Assembly: GCA_002099365.1 (NCBI GenBank)
Contig: MSED01000003.1
Coordinates: 3,348,001 to 3,412,000, forward strand
Direction: 5' to 3'
Length of the DNA: 64,000 nt
DNA from: Phialophora verrucosa
Taxonomy: Eukaryota; Ascomycota; Eurotiomycetes; Chaetothyriales; Herpotrichiellaceae
How positions within the stretch are numbered: the first letter of the stretch is position 1; each line of letters opens with the position of its first letter. The notes beneath the pieces were generated by a model. It worked only from the letters and a program-made list of their open reading frames with translations, was not told the origin of the DNA and did no database searches. Below are positions 55,490 to 64,000 of this stretch, one piece after another. The translations under genes were made by a program, and so were the position numbers.

Positions 55490-56798
55490 AAAAACGCTCC
55501 TGGTTGCACCCACAAAGTCGGCTACACACGCTGTATACCTTGGGAAGGGTGGCTGCGCGTCACAGGACGTCCTCCTCTCGGCCTTGCCTAAGCTTCCATC
55601 CCCGGCGTGACCCTCAAGACTTCAGATCCGTGAAGGCCCAGCTTCCCACGCTCCATGAGACCAATCAGCACCGCAGTCAGCTTTTTGCATACCGAATATA
55701 CAGCAGTCGTCCATGACCCCACCCGCTTTCAGATCCTGCCTGATCTTCTGTGCTCAGCTTTGCTCTCAAATCACATCGAACCATTTCCACCAGGACTCTG
55801 AAGAGTCTAGTTCACCAATAAAAGGTTTTTGCGACTGCCTTCGCTCGCTCCAGCCCAATCCTCCTTCATCATCAAATACACGAAAGAGACCTTCAACTCA
55901 GTCAAGAGGATGGGCATCGACTGCAATCCAGTGTTCGCCACCGACTCCTTTGCACCTTCTCAGAAGAGTCTGCTCCGTGTCCTGCGACATCCCCTACGAA
56001 GCACGTAGTATGAGTCGACTATGCTCTGTTGCCAACTCGAGCAGAGCCGCGCTGAGATGAGCAGAGGAGGAAGAAGGGCAGGAACAACTCCAAAGCCCTT
56101 ATGCTTGCCTTCAGCATTTGAAACGGCTCCACGTGACAGCTCCGGCATCGGATCGGAGAAAGGCCCGACCCCACACCCCTCACGCAACACAGCCGGCCTC
56201 CAAAGGCGAAGACAGCCTTCTGTGAGCCAGTATGCTTGTAAAAGGAGAGGGTAGGCCATTTTGCAAATCAGTATCCTCCTCTTTCCTATTCATTCCTGGA
56301 TACTCTTCCTACAACCGCCCTATATCGACCGAATCTCGATCTCCTCGGCTGCAAGACTTCTAATTCGTGTCTCGAGTGACGTAGTGTGACGTCCGTTGGG
56401 GTGGCTAGCATTAGATTCAGTCGCCGAGCCTGTCAGTGTTGCTCGTGCCTTGTGCTTCGACAGGGTTAAACTCTTCTATAAGGGAAGCCGGAGGCTGAAC
56501 TAGAGAGGAAAGTCGGGACCTTCTACTGTGAAATCGGATCTAAAGAAGTATTTTTGCAAAGCGAACAGTTCAGTTCGGTGCAACGAGTTCAAGCAACATC
56601 GAGCCAAGTGTTGAAAGAAGGGACATTAACAAGTGACCTGAGGATCCGACACGGCCGAACCAGTCGCAAGTAACTCGGTATACTTCTTGCAGCAACAATC
56701 TTCATCCCTCATCCACATATCACGGTCGCCTCGAGACCCCGTTCACTATCCCACATCACTTCAATATCTGATTCACATCAGCTCGGCATCCGATCACA
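55490..56798. other. intergenic, about 1.3 kb
   Basis: Promoter and leader of the isopropylmalate dehydrogenase gene. I looked for the palindromic CCGG-N2-CCGG type site of the Leu3 regulator and did not find it. Short upstream frames near 56.69-56.97 kb could be uORFs. No other gene is seen. Confidence 0.4.
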
Positions 56799-58256
56799 AT
56801 GGCCGCCCCAGTCCTCGACCATCTTTCTACCACCTCTTCTACAGCGACACCCCAAACATTCCGCGTCCTTGTCATCCCCGGCGACCATGTCGGCCCCGAA
56901 GTCATGGACGAGGCCCTCCGCGTTCTCGAAACCATCGAAATCACATCCCAGGGACGGCTCAAGTTCGAACTTAACCATCAAATCGCTGGCGGATGCAGTA
57001 TTGACAAGCATGGCACGCCTATCACGGACGAAGTGTTGAGGATTGCCAAGGAGGAGAGCGACGCCGTGTTGTTTGGGAGTGTCGGGGGACCGAAGTGGTG
57101 AGTCCCCGTTTCTCTTCAAGTCTCAACTTTGTGCTTCGTGCTTTTGATTGTTATTTCCCGTATCTCTCCCATTTTTTTGGCTTGTGCTGAGGGTGGTTAA
57201 TGAAGGGGAACAACCTACCCGAACCCCGAATCTGGTCTGCTACGCCTGCGCCAACACCTCGATGCTTTCGCCAACATCCGGCCCTGTGCGTTCTACTCGA
57301 GAAGCCTCGTCCACTTGTCACCGCTGAAACCTTCTCTCGCCGAGGGGACCAACTTTATCGTCCTCCGCGAAAACACCGGCGGGGCCTATTTCGGCCCCAA
57401 GATCGAGCAAGCAGACTTTGCCAGCGACTCTTGGGCGTACAGGAGAGATGAGATTGAGCGGTGCGCCCGCGTGGCTGCCGCGTTGGCGACCACGATGGGC
57501 AAGGACGGCAAAGGCAATGGAGGCCCGGCGACGGTGTGGTCGAGCGACAAGGCCAATGTTCTTGCTTCAGGACGGCTCTGGAGGAAAGTCACCAGCGAGG
57601 TCTTCGAGAAGGAGTTCCCGCACATTGAACTCAAGCACCAGTTGGCCGACAGCCTGTCGATGATCATGGTCAAAGACCCCAAGGTGTTCAACGGCGTCAT
57701 CCACACAGACAATACCTTTGGCGACATGCTGTCCGATCAGGCCGGTGGCGTGGTCGGCACGTTGGGCGTCTTGCCGAGTGCCAGTCTCTGCGGCATTCCG
57801 GACGGAAAGACTCGATGTAATGGCATTTACGAGCCAGTCCACGGCTCCGCCCCAGACATTGCAGGAAGAGGCATCGTCAATCCCGTGGCTCAGATTCTCT
57901 CGGCCGCGATGATGCTGCGGTATTCCTTCAATCTGACAGCCGAAGCAGCAGCAATCGAGGCCGCCGTTGAACGGGTCCTAGACGGCAAGGATATCGGCGG
58001 TCTTGAGATCCGGAGCGGCGACTTGGGGGGCAAAGCGACGACGAAGGAGGTCGGCGACGCAGTGTGCCGCGTTCTCGAGCAGCTTCTTACGGCCGGTTCG
58101 AGTGGTGTAGCCGCCGCAGCAAATGGAAACGCTGTGCCCGGTGCGCAACCCGAAACTCCTTCTAGTGCAACTCACGCCCAAGACAATAAGAAGTGGGAGG
58201 CCAAGTTGGTGCAAGAGAATGTGACTACGGGGCCCAAAGTCGCGCTGGCTACATAA
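56799..58256 (+). CDS. leu2: 3-isopropylmalate dehydrogenase
   Basis: Exons 56799-57097 and 57206-58256 encode 449 residues. The enzyme oxidises 3-isopropylmalate with NAD in the third step of leucine synthesis. Marks are RVLVIPGDHVGPEVMDEALR, AVLFGSVGGPKWG spanning the intron, LLRLRQHLDAFANIRPCAFY and the catalytic-region motif FIVLRENTGGAYFG. Also present are VWSSDKANVLASGRLW, HQLADSLSMIMVKDPKVFNG, the nucleotide loop NTFGDMLSDQAGGVVGTLGV and YEPVHGSAPDIAGRGIVNPV. Typical fungal Leu2 proteins have about 360-390 residues. Here about 55 extra residues follow the last conserved helix, an Ala/Gly-rich linker and a charged end WEAKLVQENVTTGPKVALAT. No mitochondrial leader is evident, consistent with a cytosolic enzyme. 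Confidence 0.95.
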
Positions 58257-58842
58257 ACGAGCATGGGAACTTGATCTCCCAGTCCGAGGACTTGGAACTT
58301 CTCGCTCGTAAGACGCAGTCAACGAGAGCACATTTCCAGGACCGTAGCAGAAAGATCCTTCGCGCATACATATTCCACGCATTTTCTCCCGAGCGTCAAA
58401 GATTCTTGCAATATCGTGATTTCGGACCTCGATCTCGGTATCTCCCTCCACAATGCTATGCTCGCCCTATGTGCTATCGTATATCCCCTGTCTTCCGCCA
58501 GGACGGGGCGCACAGTCAACGTGTCTCTCAAGTTAGAGTAACCAGCCCCATAAACTGACCATGTGCTCTTGAGGGCAACCGTCGACCCCAAAAGGCTGCA
58601 GGGAGATATGGCTGCGAAGCTGTGCCTTATCTGCACGTGAGCCAGAATGACTGACAGATGTGGTGGTGTCGAAGTGAGAAATGGAAAGAGGAAGGGCGTA
58701 AAGAGAAAGCAGAAGGCCACACGCTTCACCATAATGCCCATTCACGGCCATCTCGAGCACTGGTTTGTTCATATCATTCATCGCGCTCGTCTTGATTTGC
58801 GGTCTGCTGCGAGTTGTGTGTACCAGATTGGCCTACTGATAC
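58257..58842. other. intergenic, about 590 bp, between convergent genes
   Basis: Terminators of the leu2-type gene (plus) and calcineurin B (minus). Frames of up to 140 codons here have no motif. Confidence 0.4.
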
Positions 58843-59700
58843 TCAGAATTGGTCTACGCCTGGTCAGCCAGTTGATCCACAAAATCAACTCGTATCTTCT
58901 AAACTTACCTAGCGTCATACTCATACTGACGTCCGTGCTCTCCACCATCTGTGTGAACTCGGTAAAGCTGATCTTGCCATCGCCGTCCTTATCCGCCTCC
59001 ATGATTGTCTTATCCACAATCTGCTGCAGTTGTTGATCCTTCAAGTTGGAGCCAACCATCATCTTGAGCACTATGAACAACTCCCCGTTTGAGATGAAGC
59101 CATCCCGATCAATGTCATAGACCTTGAATGCAAATTTCAGCTTCTCTTCTTTGTTGCCCTTGGAGGAGAAGGCCGAGAGACCAAGCACGAATTCTTGGAA
59201 GTCGACGTCGCCGCCGCCGTCTTCGTCAAAGATGGCGATCATTCTGCGCGCGTTAGAAATGGAATGGATAGTTGTGGTACAGTGCGCTCTCCAGGTACCT
59301 CGTTGCTAGGGGATTGGACGATACTTGGGGTAATGACAGGAACTCTTCTCGTTCGATTGTCCCGCTGTTGTCCTGAGTCATGTCAATGGCCTTCCTCTTG
59401 CAGGTTCTTTAGAGCAGGTGTACTTTGTCCAACTTCATGAACCGTTTCCGTAGTCTGTCCACCTCGTCACGATCAACTGTTTCGCACTTCCATCAGCACA
59501 GCTCAACCACGACCTCAATGCGCCCGATGTCGAATGGTCTCTGCGTTAGCGGAGGGCCCCAACGTACAATTTGAGAAGGAAACAATGTCATCGAGGATCT
59601 GGGTGCCACCAACTTGCTGCCGTCTCCGAGCATCATAGAGAGCTGCATTGTTGGGTTCAGCAACGGTGGAGGACTGCGCACCAAATGCTGGTGTCGCCAT
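58843..59700 (-). CDS. cnb1: calcineurin regulatory subunit B
   Basis: Five exons on the minus strand (59700-59568, 59476-59424, 59372-59299, 59243-58909, 58853-58843) encode 201 residues. Four EF-hands are intact: LDKDNSGTIEREEF, FDEDGGGDVDFQEF, YDIDRDGFISNGEL and ADKDGDGKISFTEF. The final exon is only 11 bp and codes for the conserved end DQF. The subunit binds calcium and activates the calcineurin phosphatase, which drives calcium signalling through Crz1-type factors. Other calcineurin B proteins have about 170-175 residues and begin with a myristoylated MGxxxS/T. Here the start is MATPAFGAQSSTVAEPNNAA and about 27 residues are added before QILDDIVSFSNFDRDEVDRL. No ATG-GG alternative is seen upstream, so the myristoylation site appears absent. 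Confidence 0.93.
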
Positions 59701-60524
59701 ATTGGCGAAGGGAGGGGTAGGTGAACAAATAGTCAATCGCAGTTGCCAGTCTCGTGTCCGAGGTCAGGAGCAGTTGACGAGATGGAAGTGAGTAACAAGG
59801 TCTCAACGCGCGAGCGAAGTAGCTACAAGTTGTGTGCGAAGCGTTACAGTTGAACTGATTTGAAAGCTGAAAGAAGTGCGCAGGGGGAGTTTCAGGACTG
59901 CGATCCGTCAAACAAGGCATCTGGTTGGTCAACCGGTGACCGAATAGGAATCAGGCTCAGCTCGAGAGACGCAGCCGCACATGCTGCGTCCACACGGCAA
60001 TATGCTCTGCAGAATCGGGCAAGGCACTAAGCCAGTCAACCGCAAACTTACCGCCCGCAGTGGCCCGCCCGCGCCAATTTCTCTAGGCACCGTGGCCCTT
60101 GATGGCACGCCTAGAGGTCACTGCTTCTAGGTGCTGTGGCCGCGTCATATAGGTGACCAATCCAGTGAATGACCCCAGCTTGCTAAGTCACGACTTGCCC
60201 CCGATTCACTGTGATCCTGCCTTCTTTCGCCCAAATCATTTCGCAGTCCCTTCTGACTTCGCAACCACACCCACCTTCATCACACAAAGCCACCATCACA
60301 AAGGCACCGCAGAAGGAATTCATCAATTTTTTATTTCACAGTTGCTCAACTAGATGCAACAAGCTCTTCTACCTTTTTAGAAAAATTTTCGAGCAAAATT
60401 GACGAGACTGCGCCTCGATCTGTAGTCGCGACTGCCCCTTGATTTTTGGGTGAGGGAAGAGTGTGCGGCTGCACTTCACCTCAACTTCACCTGACCCTCG
60501 CCCATGGGGTTTCACTAAAAAAAA
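59701..60524. promoter_or_regulatory. divergent promoter region of calcineurin B and Epl1 genes
   Basis: An 824-bp intergenic region between divergent start codons, with pyrimidine-rich and T-rich tracts towards both genes. A run of nine A residues ends at the Epl1 ATG. No specific factor site was identified. Confidence 0.5.
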
Positions 60525-62371
60525 ATGCTACGCGGCCGCGCCACCAGACCCAAAAAGCTCAACTCCAAACAGAATGTCCAGATATTTCGTGAGGATCAAG
60601 TTGAATCCCTTCCCGATCACGATACACAACGTTCTGCGATAGAAACCGGTGTCGAAAAGGCTGAAGAATCGGTAAGTCCTTCACCTCTGCATGCTGCCTG
60701 CCTTTTTGTCGCCGTGTCCTCTTCTTCCGGCTTAGTCATCACGAATCTTGGCAAAACAAATACTCAACGGTCTCGCAGGAATACCATCTTCAACAGGCCA
60801 TCAAAGCGTCCGAGGTCGCCAGGACAGATGCAAAGATCAAAGATGCATACATCCCCACACCACCTACCATCGCGAGCGATGTCAAGTACGACGTCCTCTA
60901 CCCGAAAGGGTTTCAGCAGCCCGCCACATACATCCGCTCTTCAGCCACAGTCGAAGACTGTGCAGGAGTCGCGTATTGTATGGACGAAGAGGATGAGCTC
61001 GCCTTGAAACTTATCAACGGCAAGTTGCCTGCTGGCCAGGAAACATGCAGTGAAGATCAGTTCGAAGAGGTCATGAACTTTTTCGAGGAGACCGCTCAGA
61101 CGAAACAACCTTTCGCTGCCGTCGATAGTCCTCCAGTCCTACCTTTAGAAGAACTCCAGGATCAGATTGATGATACCGTGCCCTCATTCGTTCGCAGCCT
61201 TTCCAGATTTATTTACGAGCACTGGCGGACGCGGCGAACAGCCACCGGTAATCGTTCCTTGGCTCCTCGTCTGAAGTTCGAGACTGGGCAGGAGACGGAT
61301 GACAGCGATCCATATGTTTGCTTCAGACGACGTGAATTGCGACAAATCCGAAAGACCAGGAATCGTGATGCTCAGAGCGCCGAGAAGCTGCGCAAGCTCC
61401 GCATGGAGTTGGAGACCGCGAGAGGCATGCTGTTGATGGTCAAGCGAAGAGAACAGCTTCGTAAAGAAACTCTCGAGATTGACCGACTTGTTTTCGAACA
61501 GCGACTGGCGCTTCGCGACACTAAGAGAAAGTTGGGCGTCAAGGGCGACGAGGATCTCCTCATCAACCAAAAGGTATGGCAAATGGTGCTCAGTCAAGGG
61601 AACATTTACTCACATTTTTCTCAGAAGCAAAAGGTCCCTCAAGGCATGACACCTAACCAAGCTGCCATCGCTCAGCAACTCAGAATGCCCATGGCACCCG
61701 GGCCTGGTCCCGAACTCCGTACTCTCGAGGATGTTGCTGCCGCCAGGGAACGTGAGATACAACGAGAAATCCAGACGAATATCGAGAAACACATCCGGTG
61801 GAATGAAGGCTTCGTTGATAAGACAATGGCGCCCCTCACCCCTGACATCCAGGATGATTATCCTTCGCCTGGGGAACATTTCCGTGAAGCAATGGCCGCG
61901 ACTGAATATCTGCCAACACCTCCAGCTAGTATCTCGGATGAAGAGTCGCAGGGGTTGCCGAATGGGGCCGATGTGGTCATGAAGGATGTATCGCGACCTT
62001 CGACACCTTTCCGGTACGCCAGTCCAGCAGACGAAGACACAGTCAGCCACATGCCATCCTTTAGACGGCGAATAGGTCGTGGTGGACGAATATTAATCGA
62101 TCGGAGACTGCCTCGTGCCGGGCGAGATTCCCTCAGAGAAGATGACCGATGGAGATATGACTCGCCTGATGAGGACGATTTCTCTGACGAGGAGCTGACT
62201 TTCCCCGATCTGACTTTTGCTCGCATGTCACAGCGAGCCTACCTCATCGGCAGTAGTCGACCATCGGAAAACGCCCAGTTAATGGCAGCGAGGAAATCGC
62301 AATCCGAGACCGCCGGTCCGAGTCATTCCTCACCAGCGGGGCATGCGCAGCCGACCCCTGCTCCTTCTTGA
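60525..62371 (+). CDS. epl1: enhancer of polycomb-like protein Epl1 (NuA4 complex)
   Basis: Exons 60525-60671, 60779-61573 and 61625-62371 encode 562 residues. The start MLRGRATRPKKLNSKQNVQI leads into the EPcA domain, which continues as EYHLQQAIKASEVARTDAKI, KIKDAYIPTPPTIASDVKY and YCMDEEDELALKLIN to about residue 165. A long helical, charged stretch follows (RRRELRQIRKTRNRDAQSAE and RDTKRKLGVKGDEDLL). The remainder is Pro- and acid-rich and disordered. Epl1 joins the Esa1 acetyltransferase module (piccolo NuA4) to nucleosomes and promotes H4 and H2A acetylation. Intron 2 is 51 bp and a multiple of three; leaving it in would insert 17 residues with no stop. GTATGG and TTCTCAG ends and the break in charged composition favour splicing. 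Confidence 0.92.
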
Positions 62372-62647
62372 ATGTGTTGTTCTTGTTGTTGGATAACAGT
62401 TTTCTTTCCGTCTGAACGAGAGCACAATTCACAAAACTCTCAGAAGGTCCGACCACCCTCGGGCTCTGTCAGTGTTGCAGCAGATGCAGACGCCACATTT
62501 GGCTTGTATGATGAGGTTGACCGACGGGGTTAGATTGAGAGCCCGTCGTCGGTCGACACGACAGAGCTGTTGTGTGAATGGTGACCGACTTGTACATACT
62601 AGTGAGGCCAGCGCCTCCCAATCGGAAAGATGAAAGCCTAAGAATGC

Positions 62648-64000
62648 TCATCGGCCTCTTTCCTTCCGTGCGGTCTTCTTCGGCCTCGAATTGAAGTCGT
62701 TGTCGAGTGCTCGTTTGGTCGAGCTTGAAGCAATCTCCTCTGTTTTGCCTGCAATATGATTTTGGCACAGGCCAAGAAGCTGGTGCAGTATTTCCTTTTC
62801 TCCGAGCCGGACCTTCAAAGCCATAGTGTATCGAGACTCACTGCAGCCAGAATCAATCAGAACCTGCTTTGATTCAGCAGTGCCCAGTGCTTTCAGTGCA
62901 GACCTGTCAGCGTCGAGGGACGTGGCGTATTCCGAGAGTCTTTTGGTAAGCACGGCTTGCAGCAGCGCGGCCTCTTTGATTGTGACAGACTCCTTGGGCT
63001 TTTTGATAGACTCCATGCACAACGCCCGTAGAAGCATGTGTATTTGTCCGGGTATTGCATCTTCTAGCTTTCCGACATCCACTGAAGAGCGAGGGATCGA
63101 ATAGCCATCATCGATAATGCCCAGCTCCTCGAGTTGCTCTTCACGCTTCAGCCAGGCTGTGTCCTTTGTACCATGCTTTTTACCGGCAACTTCGAGTAGT
63201 AGGTCATGGGAGATTTCCACGACATCATACTGGGTGTAGTTGTCTGTGATGTAGCCGTACATGCGGAGGAGGTCCGACCGAGGCAAGGGGCCATAGTCGT
63301 TGAATATCTGCTCACCCGCTTTGATCGGTTTGGTCGATTTCATAATGAGGTAGTCGGTTTCTTGGAAGAGACGAGCCTACATAGAACCACAAGTCAGCTT
63401 TTCGAGAGCCAAGAGCTCTGAAGCATACAACGCACATTATTTCGATCAGCATCTGCGTTGAGCATGTCAGCAAGAGGGACCATGCCCTTAAACGGCTCGT
63501 CTTCGTCATCTTCCTCAAACTCATCGTCAGAGTCGTTGTCTTCGTTGTCCTTCTCGTCGTCTTTGTCGAGATCGAAGGCATATGCCATAATCAAGCTTCC
63601 AGCCATATGCGCCAGCTTGATCAATTCCGTCGTCTTTTCAGACTCGTTCTGGCCAACCACGACAAACAAGTCAGAGTGTGAGAGCATCACTGGAATTATC
63701 GTTTCTTTCCAGTTTGCTTCGGCTTGCTCTCGTCCAATCTTGCTGGTGACGGCGCTCGCTTGCAATGCCTCAACTTCTGCTTTGTTCCAAAACATCAGAC
63801 TGTCAAAGGTGGTTGGGAGTACTTTGAAGTAGGGGAACCATGGCGAGTTCTCTTTCTGGAGATATTCGTATATGATGGTGACTATCAACGGCGGCCATGC
63901 TCCTGTCTCCTTGAGAGGCTCAATCACCGAGGAGGGGAGGCTGGAGGTGGTGGTTGCAAGCACAAGTGATTTGGGAATAGCGAACAGTTCTTCGTCTTCT
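62648..64000 (-). CDS. SET-domain lysine methyltransferase, SETD6/Rkm4-like, 5' end outside the window
   Basis: Two exons are visible on the minus strand, 64000-63436 and 63376-62648, joined across a 59-bp intron. The start codon lies beyond the right edge; the visible part begins EDEELFAIPKSLVLATTT. Marks are WPPLIVTIIYEYLQKENSPW, FKVLPTTFDSLMFWN, the split-SET helices, FKGMVPLADMLNADADRNN at the exon end, and then ARLFQETDYLIMKSTKPIKA with the SET core QIFNDYGPLPRSDLLRMYGY. The C-terminal part is the helical Rubisco-LSMT-type substrate-binding domain. It ends in a basic tail RPKKTARKERGR that may direct nuclear import. Relatives methylate ribosomal protein eL42 (yeast Rkm4) or RelA (SETD6). 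Which substrate applies here is not visible. Confidence 0.88.

Noticed and set aside
1..64000. tRNA, 5S rRNA, CRISPR arrays and complete transposons
   Set aside because: I looked by eye for T-loop motifs, 5S internal-promoter-like sequence, regularly spaced repeats and terminal repeats, and saw nothing convincing. A covariance-model search could still find RNA genes.

Overview
The window is nuclear DNA of a filamentous ascomycete (Pezizomycotina). Introns are short, mostly about 45-120 bp with GT...CTRAC...AG signals. Recognisable fungal families include a Zn2Cys6 regulator, a CRH-type GH16 enzyme, a Set3-complex Snt1-like SANT protein, Epl1, a DUF3669 protein and ACS and DHA2 transporters. 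A Eurotiomycete, perhaps a black-yeast relative, is a guess from the overall gene style and was not tested. About 22 intact protein genes, two genes cut by the window edges and two gene relics can be supported. I found no tRNA, rRNA, CRISPR array or intact transposon.

Left part (1-16 kb): the first codons of a minus-strand gene leave on the left. Next come a small conserved 94-residue protein, a secreted PAN/apple-like Ser/Thr-rich protein, a CRH-type GH16 cell-wall transglycosylase with two LysM modules, and a five-exon ribosomal protein eL37 gene that only becomes visible after splicing. Then follow Elongator subunit Elp6, a DOPA 4,5-dioxygenase-family protein, an unknown basic, probably nuclear protein, and an atypical septin GTPase.

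Middle part (17-33 kb) looks accessory. It has an ACS-family MFS transporter, a DHA2-type MFS exporter, a Zn2Cys6 transcription factor, a type-B carboxylesterase divergent from that factor, an AT-rich (RIP-like) relic that cuts off a decayed short-chain dehydrogenase gene, and two alpha/beta hydrolases in convergent orientation. Together these could import, hydrolyse or export a small organic ester or acid, but no backbone biosynthetic enzyme is present.

Right part (33-64 kb) is mainly housekeeping and regulatory. It has a 1362-residue MATH/USP-like/MORN/RING protein whose USP core lacks the catalytic residues, a decayed multi-membrane-span gene, an intact SDR, a DUF3669 protein, a MINDY-type deubiquitinase with a CaaX end and a Snt1-like corepressor. 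After these come deoxyhypusine synthase, 3-isopropylmalate dehydrogenase (Leu2 type), calcineurin B with an unusual N-terminus, Epl1 of NuA4, and a SETD6/Rkm4-like lysine methyltransferase that leaves on the right.

The most interesting items are the GH16-LysM architecture, the catalytically dead USP fold joined to MATH, MORN and RING modules, calcineurin B without a myristoylation site, and the two decayed genes. None is a proven new system.
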